The notes: a model not told the origin generated them from the sequence alone. DNA of 64,000 bases from Planctomycetota bacterium (GCA_025459175.1 JALORC010000004.1:1-64000), one strand, 5' to 3'. Positions 18,207-27,706 are shown, counted from the stretch's first letter. A program made the numbers and translations.

Positions 18207-19139
18207 ATGGTTCCCGACCTCTCGATCGTCGTGCTGTCGTGGAACACGGCGGACCTGCTGCATGCTTGCCTGCGGTCGCTCCAGGCGGACAGCTCGGCGC
18301 TGACACGTGAGATCATCGTCGTCGACAATGCGAGTGCCGATCGTTCGGCCGACATGGTGGCAGAACGGTTCCCGGCCGCGAAGCTGATCCGCAATCCTGC
18401 CAACCTCCTCTACTCGGAGGGCAACAACATCGGGGCGCGGGCGGCGAGCGGGCGGTTCCTGTGTTTGCTGAACTCGGATACCGAAGTGTCGCCCGGTGCG
18501 CTCGATCAGTTGGTCGGATACCTGCAGCAGCACTCCGACTGTGGGATGGTCGGACCGAAGCTGGTGAATCCGGATGGCAGTGTGCAGACCGGTTGCCGTC
18601 GGTTCCCGACCCTGGCGGAGGCTTTCTGGGCGTGGGGCTGGCTGCGGCGGACCGGGCCTGGCCGGCGCGCCGAGGCCAGGGCGCGCATGCAGGATTTCGA
18701 TCACCTGACCAGCCGCGACGTCGAGCAGCCGCTCGGTGCCTGCATGATGTTGCACCGCGAGGAGTTCCTGCGCCTGGGTGGGCTCGATCCGGTGTTGAGC
18801 CTGTTCTACAACGACGTCGACCTCTGCCTGCAGCTGGCGCACCGCGGTCGACGGGTGCACTACCTCGCATCGGCGGTGGTGATGCACCATCACGGCGCGT
18901 CGACCAAGAAGCGCGTGGAGGAGTTCGGCAGTCCGCTGTGGAACTCCAATCGCATCGCGTTCTATCGCAAGCATCACGGCTGGCTCGCGGCGCTCGCCGT
19001 GCGCGGCATGCTCTTGCTGTCGCTGGTCTGCATGTTCTTCCGCATCCTGCTCGGCCGGCGCAGCTGGGCCGAGAAACGTGAGGTGCTCGGGCGGTTCCGG
19101 ACGTTCGCGTCCCGCAGCCTCCGGGGAGGCCGCTCGTGA
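18207..19139 (+). CDS. Glycosyltransferase family 2 protein (rhamnosyltransferase-like)
   Basis: LSIVVLSWNTADLLHACLRSLQ; IVVDNASADRSADMV; LLNSDTEVSPGAL; ACMMLHREEFLRLGGLDPVLSLFYNDVDLC. Confidence 0.88.
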   Translation: MVPDLSIVVLSWNTADLLHACLRSLQADSSALTREIIVVDNASADRSADMVAERFPAAKLIRNPANLLYSEGNNIGARAASGRFLCLLNSDTEVSPGALDQLVGYLQQHSDCGMVGPKLVNPDGSVQTGCRRFPTLAEAFWAWGWLRRTGPGRRAEARARMQDFDHLTSRDVEQPLGACMMLHREEFLRLGGLDPVLSLFYNDVDLCLQLAHRGRRVHYLASAVVMHHHGASTKKRVEEFGSPLWNSNRIAFYRKHHGWLAALAVRGMLLLSLVCMFFRILLGRRSWAEKREVLGRFRTFASRSLRGGRS

Positions 19140-19185
19140 CCGAGGTCGTCGACGAGCCGTTCGTGGGGCGCCGTGGGGTGTCGTC

Positions 19186-20487
19186 GTGAGCCGGCCCGAG
19201 GCGCGCTACCTGATGGTGCTGCCGGTGCCGTTCCGGCCGCTCGGCCGCGGCAGGTTCGCCGTCGAGAGCGCGTTCGCCGAGCATCTTCGCCTGTTGCTGC
19301 AAAGTCTGCGGCCGCAGGTGGAGCGCATCGAGGTGCTGGCGCCGGTGATGGACCAGAAGTCGTTCGATGCCCTGCACACCTCGCTGGCCGAGTTGCACGA
19401 AGAGCGCGACGGAGTCGAGTTCACGCCCGCCTATTCGTTGCCGCGCGGCACGCTGCATCATCTGTTCGCCTTGCCGCGGCTCGCCTGGATGCTCTGGCGC
19501 GCGGTCGGGCGCTGCGGCTACGTGCACGGTGGCCCGTCCTCGCTGACGCGACCCTTCCAGAACCTGGCGCTGTTGTTCGGCTGGATGCGTCGCCGCACCA
19601 CCGTGTTCGTCACCGACATCGACCAGCGCGAATCCCCGCGCATGAGCCTGTCGACCGGGATCTGCTCGTACGGCGCCTATCTCCGGGCTCACTACGTGCA
19701 TCGCCCCTGGTTCGTGCTGCAGCTGTGGCTCGCGGTCCGACTCTGCTCGACGCTGTTCCTGAAGGGGCGGGCGTTGGTCGCCGACTACGGGCGCGGCCTT
19801 TCTCACGTGCACTACCTGCTCGACTGCGCGCATTCACGGGATCACGTGCTGGCCGCGGATCGGTTGGCGGCCAAATGCCGGCGCATCGCCGACGAACGGC
19901 GGCCGCTGCGCGCCTGCTACTTCGGGCGTCTGGTCGCCTACAAGGGCGTCGACCGGATGCTGTCGGCGATCGCGATCGCGTGTCAGGGCGGCGCCGACAT
20001 CACGTTCGATGTCTACGGTGCCGGCGAGTGCGAGCCGGCGCTGCGCCTGCAGGTTGCCCAGCTCGGTCTGGAGCAGGTCGTGTCCTTCCACGGCCCGAAA
20101 CCCTATGGCCACGAGCTCTTCGCCGAGCTGGAGCAGTGCGACCTGCTGCTGGCCGCCGGATTGGCCCAGGACACCCCGCGCAGCGCGATCGATGCGCAGG
20201 CGGCGGGGATGGGTGTTCTGGCCTTCAATACCTACTACTACCGCGAGCTGCAGCAGCAGGGAGCCGGGGTGGAGCTGGTGCAGTGGCCCGATGTCGCGGC
20301 GCTGGCAGTGGCGCTGCAAGGCCTCGCCGGGCACCGCGATCGCGTGGCGGCGCTGTCGCGGCGAGCGATCGAGTTCGCGCGGCACAACACCCAGGAGGAC
20401 TGGTTGCGCCTGCGTGCCCAGTGGACCCTCGGCAGGTCAGCGGCGGCAGCTCCGGCGCCTGCCGCAGTGCCGTCTCAGCGGACGTAG
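19186..20487 (+). CDS. Glycosyltransferase family 4 (GT-B) protein
   Basis: FGRLVAYKGVDRMLSAIAIACQGGADITFDVYGAGECEPALR; GT-B C-terminal region ending AGLAQDTPRSAIDAQAAGMGVLAF. GTG start proposed. Confidence 0.82.
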   Translation: MSRPEARYLMVLPVPFRPLGRGRFAVESAFAEHLRLLLQSLRPQVERIEVLAPVMDQKSFDALHTSLAELHEERDGVEFTPAYSLPRGTLHHLFALPRLAWMLWRAVGRCGYVHGGPSSLTRPFQNLALLFGWMRRRTTVFVTDIDQRESPRMSLSTGICSYGAYLRAHYVHRPWFVLQLWLAVRLCSTLFLKGRALVADYGRGLSHVHYLLDCAHSRDHVLAADRLAAKCRRIADERRPLRACYFGRLVAYKGVDRMLSAIAIACQGGADITFDVYGAGECEPALRLQVAQLGLEQVVSFHGPKPYGHELFAELEQCDLLLAAGLAQDTPRSAIDAQAAGMGVLAFNTYYYRELQQQGAGVELVQWPDVAALAVALQGLAGHRDRVAALSRRAIEFARHNTQEDWLRLRAQWTLGRSAAAAPAPAAVPSQRT

Positions 20488-21908
20488 TGCGTCGCCGTGT
20501 TGGTGAGCACGTGCGCGGAGGTCGTCAGATCCAGCCGCAGCGCCTGCGCATGCAGGGGCAGGCCGACGAAGGCCGGCGCGGGCGCCAGCGAGAGGCCCTG
20601 GTAGACCCGTTGGTCCGCGGCGACGAACTGCAGCGGCAACAGCGCATCGGCGGGGGTGCCGATCATGCCCCACTGGGTCGGGATGCCGGGCTGGAACAGC
20701 GTCATGCCGAGCCAGGGCACCAGCAGGTCGCCATTGTTGCCGGTCATGCCGAGGGTCAGCGAGCCACCCGACGACGGTCCGGTCACTGCCATCATGCTCA
20801 GCGACGGCGTCGGGGTGGCGCTGTAGACGTAGCGCGCCACGCTGTTGGCGCCGTTCAGCGACTGCCCGTGCAGGATCCACAGGTTGCCGTCCGGGCCGAG
20901 CTGGATGTCGAACGAGTTCGAGTGGTCCGCGAACATCGTGTTCGACAGCACGGTGCTGCCGTCCGCCGACAGCACGATGCGGCGCACGGTGCCGTCCAGC
21001 CAGTGGCACAAGAACAGATTGCCTTCGTAGCCGGCCGGGTAGTTCGTGCCGGTGTACGACGTGATGCCCGTCAGCACCGGCTGCTGGGTGTAGGTCGCGA
21101 TCGGGTTGATGAACGGCTGCGGGGCGGTGGCACCCTCGTACTGCGGGTAGCCGTAGTTGCCGCCGGCGACGATGCGATTGAGCTCGTCGCCGATCAGGTA
21201 GCCGTTCTCGCTCGAGTAGATCGTGCCCAGCGTGTGGTGCGAGGTGATGCCGAAGCAGTTGCGGATGCCGCGCGCGAACACGGGGCTGCCGGGGAACGGG
21301 TTGTCGCTCGGCACCGTGAGGTTCGGCACGTCGAAGCGCAGGATCTTGCCGGGCCAGACGTTGACGTTCTGGGGCGTCGCGTTGTTGTCGCCGTCGCCGA
21401 CCGAGACGTAGAGCTTGCCGTCGAAGCCGAACGTCATGCGGCCGCCGTTGTGCGTGCGCGTGCCGCTGGTGGGCATCGCCCCGTTGGGGCTGAGCACCGT
21501 GAACTGCGTGCCCGTGCCGCCGATGTCGCTGACCCGCGCGATGCGGTTCTGGCTGCCGTTCGGATCGGTGTAGAACAGGTAGACGTGGCGGTTGCTCAGG
21601 AACTGCGGATCGACGGCGATGCCGAGCAGCCCGCTCTCCCCGGTCGGCATCGACGTGTAGCCGATCTGGAACCACGGCTGCGCCTGCAGGGTGCCGTTCT
21701 GGATCAGGCGGACGTTGCCGGTGCGCCGCTCGCAGACGAACAGGCGGCCATCCGGGGCGAACGCCATCGAGCAGGCGTTGTCGAGCCCGCCGGTGACGAC
21801 AGGCTGGAACTGGAACCCGCTTGGCAGGCTTTGCGCCGGAGCGATAGAGGCGATCAGCGGTAGCAGCGCGAGAGCGGCGCGGCAGCGATTCAGGGACCAG
21901 AGTTGCAT
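20475..21908 (-). CDS. Secreted PQQ-dependent glucose/sorbosone dehydrogenase-like beta-propeller protein with extra C-terminal module
   Basis: Signal peptide; NACSMAFAPDGRLFVCERRTGNVRLIQNG; ESGLLGIAVDPQF; HNGGRMTFGFDGKLYVSVGDGDN; GNPFPGSPVFARGIRNCFGITSH. Confidence 0.84.
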   Translation of the reverse strand: MQLWSLNRCRAALALLPLIASIAPAQSLPSGFQFQPVVTGGLDNACSMAFAPDGRLFVCERRTGNVRLIQNGTLQAQPWFQIGYTSMPTGESGLLGIAVDPQFLSNRHVYLFYTDPNGSQNRIARVSDIGGTGTQFTVLSPNGAMPTSGTRTHNGGRMTFGFDGKLYVSVGDGDNNATPQNVNVWPGKILRFDVPNLTVPSDNPFPGSPVFARGIRNCFGITSHHTLGTIYSSENGYLIGDELNRIVAGGNYGYPQYEGATAPQPFINPIATYTQQPVLTGITSYTGTNYPAGYEGNLFLCHWLDGTVRRIVLSADGSTVLSNTMFADHSNSFDIQLGPDGNLWILHGQSLNGANSVARYVYSATPTPSLSMMAVTGPSSGGSLTLGMTGNNGDLLVPWLGMTLFQPGIPTQWGMIGTPADALLPLQFVAADQRVYQGLSLAPAPAFVGLPLHAQALRLDLTTSAHVLTNTATHYVR

Positions 21909-22104
21909 AGGCAGGCGCGAATACGCAACCACCCCAGGCTGCCGGTCAGACTTAGTCCGGGCCTTTTCTACCTTTCTCCTCCCACTGATGCGTCGGGCAG
22001 GAACTGGTCCAGAATTTCCCCTACGCCGAGGGCTGCGGTTGCTGGATGCAGAAAATTCAGCCGCGCGATTGTGTCTAGTGTGCTAGCTGTGCTAGAACAG
22101 TTGG

Positions 22105-22506
22105 GTGATCCTACGAATCGACCCTCGCGCCGCCGAGCCGCTGTACGAGCAGGTGGTGTTCGCGGTGAAGAACGCGGTCGCCAAGGGCACCGCCAAGGCC
22201 GGCGATCGACTCCCGAGCGTGCGGGAACTCGCGCGCGACCTGGCGATCAATCCGAACACGGTCGTGCGGGCGTATGAGCTGTTGGAGCGCGAAGGGGTCA
22301 TCGTGCGGCGGCAGGGCGCGGGTTGCTTCCTGACCGGGCACCACAGTCATCTGTCGACGCACGAGCGCCGCAAGCAACTGCACGACCTGCTGGCGCGCGC
22401 GGTCACCGAGGCCTTCCACCTCGGCTTCCAGGCCGCCGACATCGAGAAGGTGATGGCGGCGTGTCTGGAGGAAGTCTCGTTCCCCGAGCGCAAGGAGCAC
22501 TCATGA
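22105..22506 (+). CDS. GntR-family transcriptional regulator, YtrA subfamily
   Basis: MILRIDPRAAEPLYEQVVFAVKNAVAKGTAKAGDRLPSVRELARDLAINPNTVVRAYELLEREGVI; short C-terminal region typical of YtrA. Confidence 0.9.
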   Translation: MILRIDPRAAEPLYEQVVFAVKNAVAKGTAKAGDRLPSVRELARDLAINPNTVVRAYELLEREGVIVRRQGAGCFLTGHHSHLSTHERRKQLHDLLARAVTEAFHLGFQAADIEKVMAACLEEVSFPERKEHS

Positions 22507-22529
22507 GCGATGTCGTCGTTCGCGCGTGA
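22503..22529 (+). pseudogene. Eight-codon relic (MSDVVVRA*) of a gene formerly coupled to gntR
   Basis: ATGA-overlapping ORF ATG AGC GAT GTC GTC GTT CGC GCG TGA; resembles an ABC ATPase N-terminus; ends 10 bp from the moaA stop. Confidence 0.4.
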
Positions 22530-22538
22530 GCAGCCCGC

Positions 22539-23564
22539 TCAGCCGCCGCGCGTGTGCATCTCGAGATGCGGGTCCTGCCGCAGCGTGCTGACCGGCGCCA
22601 TCGGCATCCGCAACGGCATCGCCGCGCGTTCTTCGGCGCCGCGATCGGTTCGCCCGGTCCACACGTCGAGGATCGTCTGCCGGATCACCGCGTCGCTGGC
22701 GCCGCCGCGCAGCAGCGCGCGCAGGTCCGTGCCGGTGGTCGCGTAGAGGCACGTGTACCACATGCCGTCCGCGGTCAGTCGCGCGCGATCGCACGTCGCG
22801 CAGAACGGTTGCGTCACCGAACTGATGATGCCGAACGTGGTGCCGTCCCCGAGCCGGAACCGTTCCGCCGGCGCGCTGTCGGTGCGCGGCAGTTCGGTGA
22901 TCGGCCCGTGGCTCGCGGCCAGCAGCTCCAGCATGCGCGCGCGAGAGACGACCCGATCCAGCCGCCAGTGCGTGGCGCCACCGACGTCCATGTATTCGAT
23001 GAAGCGCAGCTCCGCGCCGACCGAACGGGCGTAGCCGAGCAGCGCCGCCAGCTCGCCGTCGTTGACGCCGGCGATCACGACGGTGTCGATCTTCAGCTCC
23101 TCGAAGCCGGCCTCGCGCGCGGCCTGGATGCCGTCGAGCACGCGGTGATGGTCCGGCCGTCGCGATAGCATCTTGAACGTCTCGGCATCGAGCGTGTCGA
23201 GGCTCACCGTCAGCCGATGCAGACCCGCCTCACGCAGCGCCCGGGCGTGTTCGCGCAGCAGCACGCCGTTGCTGGTCATCGCCAGATCGCGCAGCGCGGG
23301 CCGCTGCGCCAGCATGCGCACCAGCACCGGCAGCTCGGCGCGCAGCAGCGGTTCGCCGCCGGTCAGCCGCACCTTGTCGACCCCGAGCGTGACGAAGATG
23401 TCGACCAACCGCATCGTCTCCTCGAACGTGAGCACGTTCGACTTCGGCAGCCAGACATACTCCTCCTCGGGCATGCAGTACTGGCAGCGCAGGTTGCAGC
23501 GGTCGGTCACCGACAGGCGCAGGTTGCGCAGCGGGCGGCCGAAGCGATCGGGGACGGGAGGCAT
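22539..23564 (-). CDS. moaA: GTP 3',8-cyclase MoaA (radical SAM)
   Basis: RFGRPLRNLRLSVTDRCNLRCQYCMPEE; KVRLTGGEPLLR; C-terminal cluster CATCDRARLTADGMWYTCLYA. Confidence 0.93.
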   Translation of the reverse strand: MPPVPDRFGRPLRNLRLSVTDRCNLRCQYCMPEEEYVWLPKSNVLTFEETMRLVDIFVTLGVDKVRLTGGEPLLRAELPVLVRMLAQRPALRDLAMTSNGVLLREHARALREAGLHRLTVSLDTLDAETFKMLSRRPDHHRVLDGIQAAREAGFEELKIDTVVIAGVNDGELAALLGYARSVGAELRFIEYMDVGGATHWRLDRVVSRARMLELLAASHGPITELPRTDSAPAERFRLGDGTTFGIISSVTQPFCATCDRARLTADGMWYTCLYATTGTDLRALLRGGASDAVIRQTILDVWTGRTDRGAEERAAMPLRMPMAPVSTLRQDPHLEMHTRGG

Positions 23565-23641
23565 GCGGGGGTGAGGACCATACCCGCGCGGCCTGGCAGG
23601 GGAACCGCCTCGCTCCGCCGCGCCGCCGGGGTGCCGGAAGC

Positions 23642-25405
23642 TCACTCGGGCAGGCGAGCCACCGCGTGGCGCAGGCTCGACAGCAGCGGCGGTGGCGGTG
23701 GGGCCTGCAGTTCCGGGTCGATCGGTGGCAGCGGCAGCTTCAGCAACTGCTGCAGTGCGGCCGCCGCGGCATGGCGGTTCGGCTCCGGGGCACCCTGGTC
23801 GGCGAGCAGGTCGACCAGCTGCTCGGCCACGTCGCGCTGCGGGCGCCGCACCAGCGCGTTCCACAGCGTCGGCGACAGCGGCTGTCGGCGCAGCGCGCGC
23901 GCCAGCTCCGGGCCGCCGTGGCGCACCAGCGCCAGCGCCTGCACGTCGACCCGCGCTGCCTCCTGTTCGACCGCGCGCACGACCTCGGCGATGTCGCGAT
24001 CGAACTCGCGTCCGAATGCCAGCGTCAGCACCTGCTGCAGCACCCGATCGCTGTCGTCGAGGCGCTGGCAGGTGCCCTTGCCGGCGTCGGCGATGCCCTC
24101 GAACGCCTCGTGCGTGTCGGCGCCGGCTTGATCGGGCGAGGTCACCAGCGTGTGCACGAACGACCTGCCGTTGCCCGCGAACGCGCGCACCTCGCCGAGC
24201 AACGACTGCAGGTCGGCCTCGTGCGGTGGGGCGTCGCCGGCCAGCACCACGACGCGGCGGGCGCCCGGACGCCAGTGCTGCGCGAAGGCGCCCTGCAGGC
24301 CGGCGCGCACGTCCTCGGGACGATCGCCGCCGCCCTCGGCAGTCACGTGCTGCATGAAGTTCAGCGCCCGCCACGGATCGATGCCCAGCGGCATCTGCCG
24401 CACGACGTAGCGCTCGCGGGTGCCGCGGTCGCGGTAGGTGACGAGGCCGATGCGGGCATCCGGCACCAGCGTGCGCAGCACCTGCAGCATCTGCGTGATG
24501 CTCGACTTGGTGTCGTGGATGGTGCGGGTCATCGAGCCGGTGCTGTCGAACACGAACACGATCTCGAGCCCGCTCTTGCGCAGTTCGCCGACGGTGCGCT
24601 GGAAGCCGGCGGAGCCGGCGCCGGTCCGATCGCCGCCGACCGCGAACGCGCCGGTCGGGGGCGCGCGGCGGCCGATGGGCGCCAGGTCGCGCGGCAGTTC
24701 GGGCGGGCGTGGCGCCGCGGCGTCGGCCGAACTGATCGGCACCACTTCGACCGGCGCCGGGGGATCCGGGGTCGCCAGATTCGCGAACGGCTCCGCTTCG
24801 GGTTCCGGCACCACCGCGGGCGGTGCCGGTGGCTCCTCGAAGCGGTCCGATTGCTCGCCCTGCCACTCGATGTCGACCGTCGCGCGCTGCCGGCCGGAGA
24901 CCGACGGCAAAGGCATGCTCAGCCAAAGCAACAGCAGCACCAGCAGGTGCACCGCCACCGACAGCGCGAGCCACGGCGCGCGCCGCAGTTCGCCGGCCAT
25001 CAGGTCCTGGAACGTCACCGGCTCGTGCCGCAGCGCCCGCGCCGCGATGCGCACCGTGCGGTGGGCCGCGGCCAGCCGCAGCGTCGGCACCGGCACCAGC
25101 ATCGCCTCGCCGTGGTCGGGCACCACCAGGGCCTCCGCGCTTTCGCCCAGGCGCAGCAGGTCGCCGATCGCCAGCGGCGCACGTTCGATCCGGCTGTCGT
25201 TGCGCCAACAGCCGCCCTCGGCCGCCAGCGCCACGATTTCGGCGCCATCCGGTCGCACCGTGATCCGGGCATGGTGCCCCAGCGCGCCGTGTCGCAGGCG
25301 GAAGTCGCAGTCCGGCGCGCTGCCGAGCAGGTAGTCGCGGCCGGGCTCGAGGGCGTGATCCTGGGCGCCGAGCCGCAGCGCTAGCAGGGGGGAGGCGGGG
25401 GCCAC
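23642..25405 (-). CDS. FHA-like domain + TM + von Willebrand factor A domain protein
   Basis: N-terminal GRDYLLGSAPDCDFRLRHGALGHHARITVRPDG; TM WLALSVAVHLLVLLLLWLSM; VWA MIDAS-like IVFVFDSTGSMTRTIHDTKSSI. GTG start proposed. Confidence 0.78.
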   Translation of the reverse strand: MAPASPLLALRLGAQDHALEPGRDYLLGSAPDCDFRLRHGALGHHARITVRPDGAEIVALAAEGGCWRNDSRIERAPLAIGDLLRLGESAEALVVPDHGEAMLVPVPTLRLAAAHRTVRIAARALRHEPVTFQDLMAGELRRAPWLALSVAVHLLVLLLLWLSMPLPSVSGRQRATVDIEWQGEQSDRFEEPPAPPAVVPEPEAEPFANLATPDPPAPVEVVPISSADAAAPRPPELPRDLAPIGRRAPPTGAFAVGGDRTGAGSAGFQRTVGELRKSGLEIVFVFDSTGSMTRTIHDTKSSITQMLQVLRTLVPDARIGLVTYRDRGTRERYVVRQMPLGIDPWRALNFMQHVTAEGGGDRPEDVRAGLQGAFAQHWRPGARRVVVLAGDAPPHEADLQSLLGEVRAFAGNGRSFVHTLVTSPDQAGADTHEAFEGIADAGKGTCQRLDDSDRVLQQVLTLAFGREFDRDIAEVVRAVEQEAARVDVQALALVRHGGPELARALRRQPLSPTLWNALVRRPQRDVAEQLVDLLADQGAPEPNRHAAAAALQQLLKLPLPPIDPELQAPPPPPLLSSLRHAVARLPE

Positions 25406-25489
25406 GATCAGGTTGTATCGCCAATAGCACCGAACGGGCCGAAGTTGCGCCGCGGCCCCGCTCCGGCCACCATGGCCTTCGCGTTCATG

Positions 25490-26170
25490 AGCTTGAAGAT
25501 CATCGGCGGCGTCTATGGCGGCAGGGTCCTGCGTTCGGTGCGTGGGCTCGGCACGCGCCCGTTGCTGGGTCAGGTCCGCGAATCTTTGTTCAACATCCTG
25601 CAGGAAGAGATCCCGGGGGCGATCGTCTGGGACCTGTTCGCCGGCACCGGCGCGTCCGGCATGGAGGCTTTGTCGCGCGGCGCGGAGCGGGTGCTGTTCG
25701 CCGAGAAGAACGGCAAGGCGCTCGACGTGCTGCGCGGCAATCTGCAGATGCTCGGCCCCGACGCGGTCGCGCGCGCACTGGTGCAGAAGTGCGATGCGTG
25801 GGATCCGCCGCCGATGACCGAGGCGGTGTTCGGCGTGCAGCGGCACGACGAGGACGCCGATCCCACCGTCGATGCCGAGATCGCACCCGATGTGGTGTTC
25901 CTCGATCCGCCGTACGCGCTGGTCGCCGAGGACCCGGTCAAGTCGATGGCGCGGGCGCGCAAGCTGCTCGATCGCACCGCGCCGAACGGTTGCGTCGTGT
26001 TCCACTTCGAGGCCGGGGTGCTCGACGAGGACGACTTCGACGGCGACCTCGACATCGATCTGCGCGAATGGGGATCGACCGCGATCGCGATGCTGTGGCG
26101 CAAGGGGCAGGCCCCGGAGCGCATGCAGCGCCGTTGGGCGAAGGAACGCGAGCGCGCGCAGGACGATTGA
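25490..26170 (+). CDS. rsmD: RsmD-family 16S rRNA (guanine966-N2)-methyltransferase
   Basis: LKIIGGVYGGRVLRSVRGLGTRPLLGQVRESLFNIL; VWDLFAGTGASGMEALSRGAERVLFAEKN; VVFLDPPYAL. Confidence 0.88.
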   Translation, partial: SLKIIGGVYGGRVLRSVRGLGTRPLLGQVRESLFNILQEEIPGAIVWDLFAGTGASGMEALSRGAERVLFAEKNGKALDVLRGNLQMLGPDAVARALVQKCDAWDPPPMTEAVFGVQRHDEDADPTVDAEIAPDVVFLDPPYALVAEDPVKSMARARKLLDRTAPNGCVVFHFEAGVLDEDDFDGDLDIDLREWGSTAIAMLWRKGQAPERMQRRWAKERERAQDD

Positions 26171-26197
26171 GTCCCGCGGCGCGGACCGCGACTTCGG

Positions 26198-27298
26198 TCA
26201 CTGACCGATGACGAGGCGCAGCGCGTTGCTGAGTCCCTGGTACGGTGGATACGCCATCGGCAGCAGGTCGAGCACCAGTGCCTGCACGTGCAGTTCGATG
26301 CCGAACGCGCTCGGCGGCAGCCCGGCCAGCGACAGCGGTATCGGGGTGGCGATGATCTGCGTCGACAGCAGCCAGAGCACCGGCATCTGCAGCGTGTCGA
26401 TGCGTTCCTGGCAGGCCTGGCCGGCATATGGCGGCAGGATCGACGGCAGGCCTGGTGGCGCCGCCGCGGCGCTGAAGCCGACCAGCACGAACTCGCCGTA
26501 GATGCCGGTGGTGTGATCGACGGCGAGGCCGAACTGGGCGCTGCCGAGCAGCGGCTGCTGGATCGCGCGCAGCACCGGCGCACCGAGCAGGTGATGGCCG
26601 GGCAGCGCGCACGGCGTGCCGTAGCTCTCGACCAGCGCGCCGTCGATGTTGGGTTGCAGCGGCGTCGGCGTGTTGTCGACGAACCACTGCTGGTCGGCGA
26701 ACGTCACCGTGCCGATGGTCGCCGCGTTGCGGGCCGTGCTGGTCGTGGGCGCCGGCGACGGGGTCGCGCGGCCGGGTTGCCAGCGGCCCGCGGCGACCGC
26801 CATCCACTCGTACGAGAACGAGTGCTCGCCCCAGCCGACCCAGTCCTCGACGATCGTCGGGTCGTTCATGTCCTCGTTCTGCTGCGAGCGCAGCAGGCCG
26901 AGCGCGCCGCGATCGTCACGCAGCGTCGAGCCACCGAGGCCGAACAGGAAGCCGTACGGCGAGGTGCCGGTCCACAGTTCGCCGGCCACCGGTGCGGTCG
27001 ACGGCGCGACCTGGTACCAGTGCACGCGCAGGAACGCGCCCGCGGCCAGCGTCGTACCGGCGGGGAACGGCCACCAGTGATTGCGGGCCATGCCGGCGCT
27101 GCGGGTCGTGTAGTGCAGCGACCACTGCGACAGGTCGGCCGGGCCGGAGCCGCGGTTGTGCAGTTCGATCCAGCGCTCGCCGGCATCGGCGCGGAACTCG
27201 TTGAGGAGCACCTGCTGGGCCGTCGAGACTCCCGACAGACAGAGGCAGAGAATGGTGGCGAACGCGGCATTGCCGCTGGCGATCGTCGTATTGGGCAT
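26198..27298 (-). CDS. Secreted lamin-tail-like domain protein with C-terminal beta-rich module
   Basis: Signal peptide; VLLNEFRADAGERWIELHNRGSGPADLSQWSLHYT lamin-tail motif; C-terminal FGIELHVQALVLDLLPMAYPPYQGLSNALRLVIGQ. Confidence 0.7.
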   Translation of the reverse strand: MPNTTIASGNAAFATILCLCLSGVSTAQQVLLNEFRADAGERWIELHNRGSGPADLSQWSLHYTTRSAGMARNHWWPFPAGTTLAAGAFLRVHWYQVAPSTAPVAGELWTGTSPYGFLFGLGGSTLRDDRGALGLLRSQQNEDMNDPTIVEDWVGWGEHSFSYEWMAVAAGRWQPGRATPSPAPTTSTARNAATIGTVTFADQQWFVDNTPTPLQPNIDGALVESYGTPCALPGHHLLGAPVLRAIQQPLLGSAQFGLAVDHTTGIYGEFVLVGFSAAAAPPGLPSILPPYAGQACQERIDTLQMPVLWLLSTQIIATPIPLSLAGLPPSAFGIELHVQALVLDLLPMAYPPYQGLSNALRLVIGQ

Positions 27299-27487
27299 CG
27301 GGTCGACCTGGGCGTGTCGAGATGTGCACCGGTTCGGAAGCCGGGGGCGAGCGGCTGGAGCCGGCGGTGGATGTCCCGGCGACGTGGCGGGATCCTGGCT
27401 GGGGCCCCGCGGCGCTCTCACGGCGGAACTCGGCGGGCCGGTGTCGGTCAAGCCGGGACCGGGACCGGGCCGATAGCGGAGCGTGCC

Positions 27488-27706
27488 GTGGGCATCCACG
27501 GCACTTCCTCGCAACCTGGTCCAGCACCCGTGCCGAAGCCGCCGTCCGAAGCCATCGAGCGCATCGTCGAAGAACTGATGGATCGCAACCTGTCGAAACA
27601 GGAGCGGATCCTACGACTGCGCGAGCTGGCGAAATCGGGCGACGACGTCCCGGCCGAATTGATGGACCAGGCCCTGCGGAAGTTGATGGAGCGGATCACC
27701 GAGTGA
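27488..27706 (+). CDS. Small conserved-looking helical protein (72 aa), function unknown
   Basis: GTG-started ORF MGIHGTSSQPGPAPVPKPPSEAIERIVEELMDRNLSKQERILRLRELAKSGDDVPAELMDQALRKLMERITE; strongly helical composition. Confidence 0.42.
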   Translation: MGIHGTSSQPGPAPVPKPPSEAIERIVEELMDRNLSKQERILRLRELAKSGDDVPAELMDQALRKLMERITE

